A DNA stretch of 6,129 nucleotides from the NCBI GenBank assembly GCA_027063075.1, contig JAMOSM010000137.1, forward strand, positions 1-6,129, given 5' to 3'. How positions within the stretch are numbered: the stretch's first letter is position 1; every line of letters starts with the position of its first letter. The stretch comes from Nautiliaceae bacterium (lineage in GTDB: Bacteria > Campylobacterota > Campylobacteria > Campylobacterales > Nautiliaceae). Made by a program: the position numbers and the translations under genes. Under the pieces are notes generated by a model. The model searched no databases, had not been told where the DNA came from, and worked only from the letters and a program-made list of their open reading frames with translations. Positions 1 through 5,371 of this stretch are shown piece by piece.

Positions 1-108
1 TGCCGGTGATATGTTTCTTTTAAAAAGAGCATATTCAGCATCTGTGGTTTCAGCAAAAAGCAAACTTGAAGCAAACAGAAAAGCAAATAAGATTTTAAGC
101 TTTTTCAT
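1..108 (-). CDS. Exported protein of unknown function, N-terminal fragment (cut by left edge)
   Basis: An open frame starts with ATG at 108 and runs off the left edge after 36 codons. It encodes a classic Sec signal peptide: basic MKKLK, a hydrophobic stretch of about 12 residues, then a likely signal peptidase I site after LLFA (residue 19), leaving a mature protein that begins ETTDAEYALFKR. No lipobox cysteine follows, so it is probably a soluble periplasmic or outer-membrane protein rather than a lipoprotein. A good Shine-Dalgarno (AGGAG, 118-114) lies 5 bases before the ATG. The visible part is too short to assign a family. It is separated from the upstream operon by 91 bp that hold a strong inverted repeat, so it may have its own promoter and control. 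The start and export signal are well supported; the function is unknown. Confidence 0.8.
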   Translation of the reverse strand, partial: MKKLKILFAFLFASSLLFAETTDAEYALFKRNISPA

Positions 109-199
109 CCTTTCTCCTTTAAGGTTTTAATACTATTTTAATATTAAAACCTTAAAGAGAGCTTAAATTTTTCTAATATAAGTTAATTTTATATTAATA
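109..199 (-). promoter_or_regulatory. AT-rich leader/promoter region of the exported-protein gene
   Basis: This 91-bp gap separates the YggS-family stop (200) from the exported-protein ATG (108). On the minus strand a -10-like TATATT lies at 180-175, which would give a leader of roughly 60 nt containing the hairpin at 117-157. Other weak -10-like hexamers (TAATAT at 146-141 and TAGTAT at 135-130) fall inside the inverted repeat, so the start point cannot be fixed from sequence. No good -35 box is seen. There is no GC-rich stem with a T-run, so I see no clear intrinsic terminator for the upstream operon. Confidence 0.35.
117..157 (-). repeat. Perfect 16-bp inverted repeat overlapping a Shine-Dalgarno
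   Basis: CTTTAAGGTTTTAATA (117-132 on the plus strand) is the exact reverse complement of 142-157, with a 9-base loop at 133-141. In minus-strand RNA the stem can gain one more G-U pair (116 with 158). Its 3' arm ends in AAAG, which is the first part of the AAAGGAG Shine-Dalgarno of the exported-protein gene, so a folded leader would partly mask the ribosome site. It could instead be a dyad operator for a regulator. No T-tract follows on either strand, which argues against an intrinsic terminator. Confidence 0.7.
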
Positions 200-859
200 T
201 TAAATGTAACTCTCTATTAATGCTCTTCCTATTCTTATCATATTAGAGCCCTCTTCTATAGCTATTTCAAAATCTCTACTCATTCCCATAGAACATATCT
301 TTGCTCCGTGAGGTTTTAGTTGTTCAAATATTTTGTATGTTTTTCTGAAGCTTTCTCTTATTTTTTTTTCATCATTACTGTGAGCACCTATAGTCATAAC
401 TCCTTGAAGGTTGATGTTTAGGAGGTTTTCTTTTATTCTTAAATATGTATCAACCGCGACTTCAGGAGCCATTCCGTGTTTTGTAGGCTCTCCTGAGCTG
501 TTTATTTCAATAAGACATCTTACAGGTTTTTTTGCTCTTTTGTTAATAGCTTCTGCAAGTTCATATGAATTGATTGATTGAATCATAAATGGGTTAAGTT
601 TTAAAAGTTTATTAATTTTATTTTTTTGCAAATTTCCTATAAAATGCCATTCAATCGGTAAATCTTCAAGTGTCTTTACTTTTTCTTCCATATCCTGAAC
701 CCTGTTTTCTCCAAATGCTCTTTGTCCGTCTTCAAAAAGCCTTTTTAATACTTCAGGATTATTTGTATATTTTGTAACTGCAACAATTTGAACTATAAGA
801 TGTTCGCTTCTTTTAAGTCTTGCTGCCTCTACTTTTTGGATTAATTCATCAAGTGTCAT
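200..859 (-). CDS. yggS: YggS/PLPBP-family pyridoxal phosphate homeostasis protein
   Basis: The 219-residue product matches the YggS/PROSC (PLPBP) family, small fold-type III TIM-barrel proteins. They bind pyridoxal 5'-phosphate in the cytoplasm and buffer free PLP and amino-acid pools, with no known catalytic reaction. The family signatures appear in order: the PLP-binding lysine in AVTKY (K30), FGENRVQ (49-55), EWHFIGNLQKNK (70-81), a degenerate EINSSGEPTKHG segment in mid-protein, and the phosphate-binding end SMGMSRDFEIAIEEGS...IRIG (190-211). The length is slightly below the usual 225-235. The usual FG near the C-terminus is replaced by RALIESYI. The ATG at 859 is supported by a perfect AGGAGG 5 bases upstream, inside the end of rseP; only 1 bp separates the two genes. 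It is the last gene of the operon. The gene contains an A9 run (361-369 on the plus strand), but its frame is intact. Confidence 0.93.
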   Translation of the reverse strand: MTLDELIQKVEAARLKRSEHLIVQIVAVTKYTNNPEVLKRLFEDGQRAFGENRVQDMEEKVKTLEDLPIEWHFIGNLQKNKINKLLKLNPFMIQSINSYELAEAINKRAKKPVRCLIEINSSGEPTKHGMAPEVAVDTYLRIKENLLNINLQGVMTIGAHSNDEKKIRESFRKTYKIFEQLKPHGAKICSMGMSRDFEIAIEEGSNMIRIGRALIESYI

Positions 860-860
860 T

Positions 861-1904
861 TTATCCTCCTATAAGTCGATGTAAGTCGTTATAAATACCA
901 ATTATCATTAAACTTCCAAGCAATGCCCATCCTGCAAGTGTTAATTTATACATAATTTCTTCATTTATTTCTTTTTTTGATATCCATTCATATAAGTTAA
1001 ATATTATATGTCCGCCATCAAGTGCTGGAATTGGAAGTAAATTTAATACTCCTAAATTTACTGATAAAAGAGCTGTTAAAAGCAAAAGAGGCTGAATACC
1101 AAAATTTGCAACTTTTGCAGTAACATCAACTATTCCAATAGGACCGCTCAGTGTATTAAGTCCAATGGCTCCTGTTATTAGTTTTTGAATACTTTTTACA
1201 ATCATTGTAGATGCTTTTATAAGTTCTTCTGATGCAATTTTAAGGGCTTCACTTAGTGAATATTTTATTGTTACAGTATCTCCTTTTGGAATGATTCCAA
1301 TAATTTTTCTTTTTATTTCTTCTTTAAAAATGTTTTTTTGTTTTTTTGTTTTTGGCCTTAAACTTAACATAATAATTTTTCTATCACGAATTACTTTTAA
1401 ATTAAGTTCATCTGAAACCTGAACTATTTTTGAAATATCATCCCAAGATTTTATCTTTTTCCCATTAATTTCAAAAATTCTATCCCCCGATTTTAGCACC
1501 TTTGCAGCAGGAGTATCTGGAATTGTTTTTCCAACAACCGGAGCTAACTTTTGCCATCCAAAAACAGCTAAGAAAAAATATATCAAAAAAGCCAATAAAA
1601 AGTTAAATCCAGGCCCTCCTAATAAAATCAATACTCTCTGTAAAGGGGATTTTGAAGTATAACTGTCAGGATCATTGTTTTTTAATGTAGGATTTGAATC
1701 ATCCTGCCCTTTCATCTGAACATATCCTCCAAGGGGGATAGCACTTATACACCAATCTGTCTGCCCTATTTTTTTACAGATTAGTTTTTTTCCAAAACCA
1801 ATGCTAAACACTTCAACCTTTACTCCAACAAGCCTTGCCATTAAAAAATGGCCTAGCTCATGAAAAAATATTAAAAATGAAAGTATTAAAATGGCACTTA
1901 TCAT
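861..1904 (-). CDS. rseP: RseP-family intramembrane zinc metalloprotease (site-2 protease)
   Basis: The 347-residue inner-membrane protein has the full S2P/M50B signature. HELGH at 15-19 in the first membrane segment supplies two zinc ligands (H15, H19) and the catalytic E16. NLLPIPALDGG at 288-298 supplies the third ligand, D296. GGPGFN (96-101) opens the second membrane segment. One PDZ domain spans about 120-185 (GDRIFEINGKKI), and LSGPIGI (252-258) precedes the third membrane segment. Two more membrane segments lie at about 268-290 and 318-338. RseP-type enzymes cut membrane-spanning substrates such as trimmed anti-sigma factors and remnant signal peptides. E. coli RseP is about 450 residues with two PDZ domains; this short single-PDZ form is usual in epsilonproteobacteria. 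Its ATG overlaps the pgsA stop (ATGA), which suggests translational coupling. The Shine-Dalgarno is weak (AAGG, 1915-1912). The substrate cannot be read from this window. Confidence 0.95.
   Translation of the reverse strand: MISAILILSFLIFFHELGHFLMARLVGVKVEVFSIGFGKKLICKKIGQTDWCISAIPLGGYVQMKGQDDSNPTLKNNDPDSYTSKSPLQRVLILLGGPGFNFLLAFLIYFFLAVFGWQKLAPVVGKTIPDTPAAKVLKSGDRIFEINGKKIKSWDDISKIVQVSDELNLKVIRDRKIIMLSLRPKTKKQKNIFKEEIKRKIIGIIPKGDTVTIKYSLSEALKIASEELIKASTMIVKSIQKLITGAIGLNTLSGPIGIVDVTAKVANFGIQPLLLLTALLSVNLGVLNLLPIPALDGGHIIFNLYEWISKKEINEEIMYKLTLAGWALLGSLMIIGIYNDLHRLIGG
865..870 (-). promoter_or_regulatory. Strong Shine-Dalgarno of the YggS-family gene
   Basis: AGGAGG on the minus strand lies within the last codons of rseP and 5 bases before the ATG at 859. 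It is the best ribosome site in the window and fixes the start of the last operon gene. Confidence 0.85.
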
Positions 1905-2491
1905 TTCTGAGCCTTAATATACGCTTTTATATAATCCATTCCGCTATAAAGCGTCAAAATAACAGCAATCCAAAGCAAACAGTTTCCACACGGCCAATTC
2001 ATAAGCAAAAAACCAATAGCAATCATCTGTATTACTGTTTTTACTTTTCCAGCCATACTCGCTTTTACGCTAAGCCCTTCTTGAGCCATTGAAATTCTAA
2101 GCCCTGTTATAAAAAACTCCCTAACCATTATTAAATAAACAGCCCAAGGGTTTGCCCTGTGAAGATACAAAAGCCCAAGAAAAGCACCAAGAATCAGCAT
2201 TTTATCAGCAAGCGGGTCAATAATTTCTCCTAACTTACTTGTAGCATTAAAATTTCTTGCAATATATCCGTCAAAAAAATCTGTAATGCTTGCAACTACA
2301 AAAATAAGAGCGGCAAAATAATCAAGCCAAGAACTATGAATTCCTTCAAAAAAATCTCTATTTACCAAAAACAGATACATCAAAAAAGCAAGCAAAATTC
2401 TCAAAAATGCCAAAATATTAGGAACGTTTTTTAATCTTTTTTGCCATTTTTGATATTTATAAAGCATAATACCATCTTTTGTTATTACCAA
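1901..2491 (-). CDS. pgsA: CDP-diacylglycerol--glycerol-3-phosphate 3-phosphatidyltransferase, TTG start
   Basis: PgsA joins CDP-diacylglycerol and sn-glycerol 3-phosphate to make phosphatidylglycerol phosphate and CMP, the committed step to phosphatidylglycerol and cardiolipin. The 196-residue product carries the complete CDP-alcohol phosphatidyltransferase motif D-x2-DG-x2-AR-x8-G-x3-D-x3-D, with D71, D74, G75, A78, R79, G88, D92 and D96. The early VPNILAFLRI segment (23-32) is typical of PgsA rather than PssA. Several hydrophobic segments (about 24-43, 55-70, 97-122, 150-166, 171-188) fit a polytopic inner-membrane enzyme. The start is not ATG. TTG at 2491 lies 7 bases after AAGGA (2503-2499), while the first in-frame ATG (2467, residue 9) lacks a well-placed ribosome site. 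The shorter start would still keep the whole catalytic domain. It follows the SDR gene by 3 bp and overlaps rseP by 4 bp. Confidence 0.93.
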   Translation of the reverse strand: MVITKDGIMLYKYQKWQKRLKNVPNILAFLRILLAFLMYLFLVNRDFFEGIHSSWLDYFAALIFVVASITDFFDGYIARNFNATSKLGEIIDPLADKMLILGAFLGLLYLHRANPWAVYLIMVREFFITGLRISMAQEGLSVKASMAGKVKTVIQMIAIGFLLMNWPCGNCLLWIAVILTLYSGMDYIKAYIKAQK

Positions 2492-2494
2492 ATC

Positions 2495-3271
2495 CTATTC
2501 CTTACATCCAAAAGTAGTACCGCCATCTACTATAAACGTCTGTCCCGTAATCCAAGACGCCTCATCAGTGCATAAAAAATATGTAATTCCCGCTAAATCT
2601 CTTGGCTCTCCCATCCTATTAAGAGGACTTCTTTTTTCAACTTCCGCTTTGACCTCTTCATAATTTGGAAAAGCTTTTAAAGCATCCGTATCAATAGGAC
2701 CTCCGCTTACTGCATTGACTCTGATTCCTTTATTTCCAAGTTCACACGCCGCATATTTTACAACCGTCTCAACTGCAGCTTTACTTGCCCCATGTCCTGT
2801 ATAATTTGGAGTATATACAAGATTACCAGTAGAGCTTAAGCTTATGATACTCCCTCCTCCAACTTTTTCCATTCTTTTTGCAGCCTCTTGTGCTCCTACT
2901 ACAAAAGCACTAACCGTTGCAGTAAAAATATTGCAAAGTCCTTTTGGCTTTAGCCTCATAAAAGGACCAAAACCCCCTACAACTGCACGACCTGAAATAA
3001 TTGCGTTTGATACGAAAAAATCAACCCTGTCAAAATCATTATCTATTTCTTTAAATAAATCCTTATATGTTTCTGGTTCAAGAATATTTAACTTATAAGG
3101 CTTTGCTTTAATATTATATTTCTCTTCCCACTCTTTTGCAAGATTTTTAGCCACTTCTTCATTTGAATTGTAAGTAAATGCAATATTTACCCCCTTTTTT
3201 GCAAAACGCTCAGCTATTGCTTTCCCAATACCTCTTGTAGCTCCACTTATTACTAATGTTTTACCCCTCAT
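2495..3271 (-). CDS. FabL-like enoyl-ACP reductase, SDR superfamily
   Basis: The 258-residue protein is a Rossmann-fold short-chain dehydrogenase/reductase: SGATRGIG (9-16) is the nucleotide loop, SNA (88-90) the central NNAG-like motif, and GQTFIVDGG (243-251) the C-terminal strand. The classical catalytic YxxxK is absent, because the residue four before K164 is H160. Instead Y157-x6-K164 gives the spacing seen in enoyl-ACP reductases. The stretch NAVSGGPIDTDALKAFPN (186-203) closely resembles, from memory, Bacillus subtilis FabL (enoyl-ACP reductase III). The likely reaction is reduction of trans-2-enoyl-ACP to acyl-ACP in the last step of fatty acid elongation. The ATG at 3271 has AAGGA 5 bases upstream, overlapping the dapA stop. 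C. jejuni has a similar SDR gene (Cj0807) next to dapA. Cofactor choice and true substrate are inferred. Another fold-related reductase role remains possible, so no gene symbol is given. Confidence 0.85.
   Translation of the reverse strand: MRGKTLVISGATRGIGKAIAERFAKKGVNIAFTYNSNEEVAKNLAKEWEEKYNIKAKPYKLNILEPETYKDLFKEIDNDFDRVDFFVSNAIISGRAVVGGFGPFMRLKPKGLCNIFTATVSAFVVGAQEAAKRMEKVGGGSIISLSSTGNLVYTPNYTGHGASKAAVETVVKYAACELGNKGIRVNAVSGGPIDTDALKAFPNYEEVKAEVEKRSPLNRMGEPRDLAGITYFLCTDEASWITGQTFIVDGGTTFGCKE
2499..2503 (-). promoter_or_regulatory. Shine-Dalgarno that selects the TTG start of pgsA
   Basis: AAGGA on the minus strand overlaps the last codons of the SDR gene and sits 7 bases before TTG at 2491. 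A second AGGA at 2496-2493 is too close to the TTG, and about 25 bases from the in-frame ATG at 2467, so neither serves that ATG well. The site favours the TTG start. Confidence 0.6.
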
Positions 3272-3280
3272 TAATTTCCT

Positions 3281-4147
3281 TTACAGATATTTTTTTAAAA
3301 CTTCTTTTATTTTTTCCTGTGACTCTTTACTTGGAGGTGTGAGCGGGAGTCTATATTCAAGTGATGGAATAAGTCCTGCTTCATACATTGCAAATTTAAT
3401 AGGAATAGGATTGCTTTCTATAAACAACACTTTATTTAATTCATAAAGCCCCTCATTAATCTCTTTTGAAGTTAAAAAATCTCCTTTTAAGGCTTTATGA
3501 ACAAGTTTTGCTATTTTTTTAGGAAGCAGGTTCGCAGTAACAGAAATAGTTCCTTTACCGCCGCTTGCAATTATAGGATAGTTTATTGCATCATCTCCGC
3601 TTATTACACTTATACCGCTTTTAGCACAAAGGGCAACCACATTTTCAACTTTTCCGCTTGCCTCTTTGATAGCCACAATATTTTCAACTTCTTTAAAAAG
3701 CCTAACTGCGGTATCAACCTCTATATTAGAACAAGTCCTTCCGGGAACATTATACAAAACCACCGGAATATCTACTGCATTTGCCAACGCTTTATAATGT
3801 TCATAAAGCCCTCTTTGAGTCGGCTTATTGTAATAAGGTGCAACAGACAAAATTGCATCAGCACCTTTATCTTCAGCAAATTTAGCCAAATCAATAGCTT
3901 CATGAGTAGAGTTACTTCCAGCTCCTGCTAAAACCTTTGTATCCGTACCTTTACATACCTCAACCGCAATTTCAATACATCTTTTATGTTCATCATGCGT
4001 AAGAGTCGCACTCTCGCCTGTAGTTCCAACAGGCACTACCCAGTCGATATTGTTTTCAATCTGTCTTTTTATAAGTTTTGCATAAGTCTCTTCATCAATT
4101 TTACCGTTTTTAAACGGAGTTATTAAAGCGGTCATTGCGCCTTGCAT
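3281..4147 (-). CDS. dapA: 4-hydroxy-tetrahydrodipicolinate synthase
   Basis: DapA condenses pyruvate and L-aspartate 4-semialdehyde to 4-hydroxy-tetrahydrodipicolinate in the cytoplasm. This is the first committed step of the branch that makes meso-diaminopimelate for peptidoglycan and lysine. The 288-residue (alpha/beta)8-barrel has the normal family length and all active-site landmarks: GTTGES (41-46, with T43), YYNKPTQRG (105-113, Y106), YNVPGRT (132-138, Y132 and R137), the Schiff-base lysine K161 in AIKEASG, and SGDD (183-186). The N-terminal [10 protein letters not shown] is also typical. The ATG at 4147 has AAGGA 5 bases upstream. It starts 31 bp after the permease gene, the widest gap within the operon, and this gap holds a likely internal promoter. 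The SDR gene follows after 9 bp. Confidence 0.97.
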   Translation of the reverse strand: MQGAMTALITPFKNGKIDEETYAKLIKRQIENNIDWVVPVGTTGESATLTHDEHKRCIEIAVEVCKGTDTKVLAGAGSNSTHEAIDLAKFAEDKGADAILSVAPYYNKPTQRGLYEHYKALANAVDIPVVLYNVPGRTCSNIEVDTAVRLFKEVENIVAIKEASGKVENVVALCAKSGISVISGDDAINYPIIASGGKGTISVTANLLPKKIAKLVHKALKGDFLTSKEINEGLYELNKVLFIESNPIPIKFAMYEAGLIPSLEYRLPLTPPSKESQEKIKEVLKKYL

Positions 4148-4166
4148 TTTTATCCTTTTTTACAAA

Positions 4167-4175
4167 ATTATATCA
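4167..4175 (-). promoter_or_regulatory. Extended -10 promoter for dapA inside the operon
   Basis: The minus strand reads TGATATAAT at 4175-4167, a perfect TGn plus consensus TATAAT, just after the permease stop codon. A start point near 4160 would leave a leader of about 12 nt that still includes the dapA Shine-Dalgarno (4157-4153). There is no -35 hexamer at the normal distance (TTGAGA at 4201-4196 is 23 bp away), but an extended -10 can work without one. The region is AT-rich, so chance is possible. Confidence 0.5.
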
Positions 4176-4178
4176 TAA

Positions 4179-5369
4179 CTATTCATACCTTAATGTCTCA
4201 AGCACATCGGTTTTACTAGCTTTAACAGCAGGATATATGCTTGAGATTATAACTATAATAAAAGCCCCAACTAAAATGGCAATAAAATCTGTTAAACTTA
4301 ACTCAACAGGCAATTTGCTTACTCCATACACATCCTCAGGAAGTTTTATAAAATCAAATGTTTTTAAAAGCCATATTCCAAAAAGCCCAAGAACAGCTCC
4401 GCTGAAAATACCGCTTATCCCTACAATCATTCCAAGTTTTAAAAAAATTGCTTTTATTTCTTGTTTTGTAGCTCCAAGACTCATCATAAGGGCAATCTCT
4501 TTTCTTTTACTCATAATCATCATAAGAAGCGAACTTATAATATTTAAAGCCGCTACTATAATTATAAGCATTAAAACCAAAAACAAAGCCCTCTTTTCCA
4601 TTTTTAACGCTGCAAAAAAATTTCCGTTTTGCTGCCACCATCCAATTACTCCAACTCCAGATGGTAATATCTCCCTTATTTTTTTTATATCTTCAAAAGG
4701 GTTTGGTGTCCATATATGTATTCCGCTGTAATAGTTTTGATGAAGAATTCTTTTTAAGCCCTCTATGTTCATATAGGCAATCCCTTTATCATACGCTACA
4801 AGCCCGCTGTCAAAATAGTTAAGTATTTTGACTTTTTTCATCACAGGTGTTACGCCAAATCCCATAGGGGTAATTTTTGAGAAAATCATTATAACTTTTT
4901 CCCCTTTATAAACCCCCATATCTTCAAAAAGCCTTTTTCCTACCACTACATCAAAAAGATTAGGTTTAACTCCTTTAACTGCATTTTTAAAAATATAATT
5001 AATCTGAGACTCTTTTTTAAAATCAACTCCATATAATAAAACTCCGTTAAGTCCGTTTTTTTGAATTATTGCACTTGTTTCTATATACGGGGAATATTTA
5101 AAAGAAGGAAAATGCTTTTTTAAAAGCTTTAATGTGTTTTCATCAACAGTTGCTAAAGAGGAATAAATGGTAATTGGATAGTTCATAACTTTAAGCTTTT
5201 TTTCAAATTCCCTGTCCATTCCGTTCATTATCCCCATAGCAATTATAAGTGTAGCAACACCTACCATAATGCCAAGAAAAGCAAGAATAAAACTTATATA
5301 AATAAAAGGATGCTTTTTATCAAATCTTAAATATCTTTTTATTATAAAATTGACAAACTTTTTATTCAT
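4179..5369 (-). CDS. LolC/LolE-family lipoprotein-releasing ABC permease
   Basis: The 396-residue inner-membrane protein has the architecture of LolC/LolE (FtsX/MacB-type permeases): one N-terminal membrane helix (about 24-47), a large periplasmic domain (about 50-258), then three C-terminal helices (about 261-286, 312-337, 360-383). Family signatures include FIIKRYLRF (8-16), MGIMNGMDREFEKKL (45-59), the cytoplasmic coupling segment KRKEIALMMSLGATKQEI (288-305) and the closing PAVKASKTDVLETLRYE (380-396). With the LolD ATPase such proteins extract lipoproteins from the inner membrane and hand them to LolA. No lolD lies in this window, so the ATPase must be elsewhere. Epsilonproteobacteria are thought to use a single permease (LolF-type) in place of the LolC-LolE pair, and its place next to secA agrees with Helicobacter and Campylobacter gene order as I recall it. 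It starts 2 bp after secA with no visible Shine-Dalgarno, so coupling to secA translation is likely. Confidence 0.9.
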   Translation of the reverse strand: MNKKFVNFIIKRYLRFDKKHPFIYISFILAFLGIMVGVATLIIAMGIMNGMDREFEKKLKVMNYPITIYSSLATVDENTLKLLKKHFPSFKYSPYIETSAIIQKNGLNGVLLYGVDFKKESQINYIFKNAVKGVKPNLFDVVVGKRLFEDMGVYKGEKVIMIFSKITPMGFGVTPVMKKVKILNYFDSGLVAYDKGIAYMNIEGLKRILHQNYYSGIHIWTPNPFEDIKKIREILPSGVGVIGWWQQNGNFFAALKMEKRALFLVLMLIIIVAALNIISSLLMMIMSKRKEIALMMSLGATKQEIKAIFLKLGMIVGISGIFSGAVLGLFGIWLLKTFDFIKLPEDVYGVSKLPVELSLTDFIAILVGAFIIVIISSIYPAVKASKTDVLETLRYE

Positions 5370-5371
5370 AA

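Noticed and set aside
117..157. The inverted repeat as an intrinsic terminator of the operon
   Set aside because: The stem is AT-rich and neither strand has a T-run after it; its overlap with a Shine-Dalgarno fits a leader or operator element better.
194..203. Palindrome TTAATATTAA, also present at 138-147, considered as paired operator sites
   Set aside because: The motif contains only A and T and lies in very AT-rich sequence, so two copies 56 bp apart are easily due to chance; one overlaps the YggS-family stop codon.
361..369. Run of nine T (A9 in the coding strand) in the YggS-family gene, considered as a phase-variation tract
   Set aside because: It encodes ordinary Lys codons in an intact frame of a housekeeping gene. 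Such A runs are common in AT-rich genomes, and known epsilonproteobacterial phase variation mostly uses G/C tracts in surface genes.
1835..2092. Plus-strand open frame across the rseP/pgsA junction
   Set aside because: It lies antisense to two clear genes, has no ribosome site or recognisable motif, and its composition is what the reverse strand of membrane-protein genes gives.
2844..3098. Plus-strand open frame inside the SDR gene
   Set aside because: It is fully antisense to a gene with a well-supported SDR fold and has no family features.
3497..3931. Plus-strand open frame of 144 codons inside dapA
   Set aside because: It is antisense to dapA, which has every active-site motif; the reverse-strand protein has no domain-like features.
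4135..4731. Plus-strand open frame of 198 codons with hydrophobic stretches
   Set aside because: The hydrophobic runs are the reverse complement of membrane-helix codons of the Lol-type permease. It also crosses the dapA start and the gap, which argues against a real gene.
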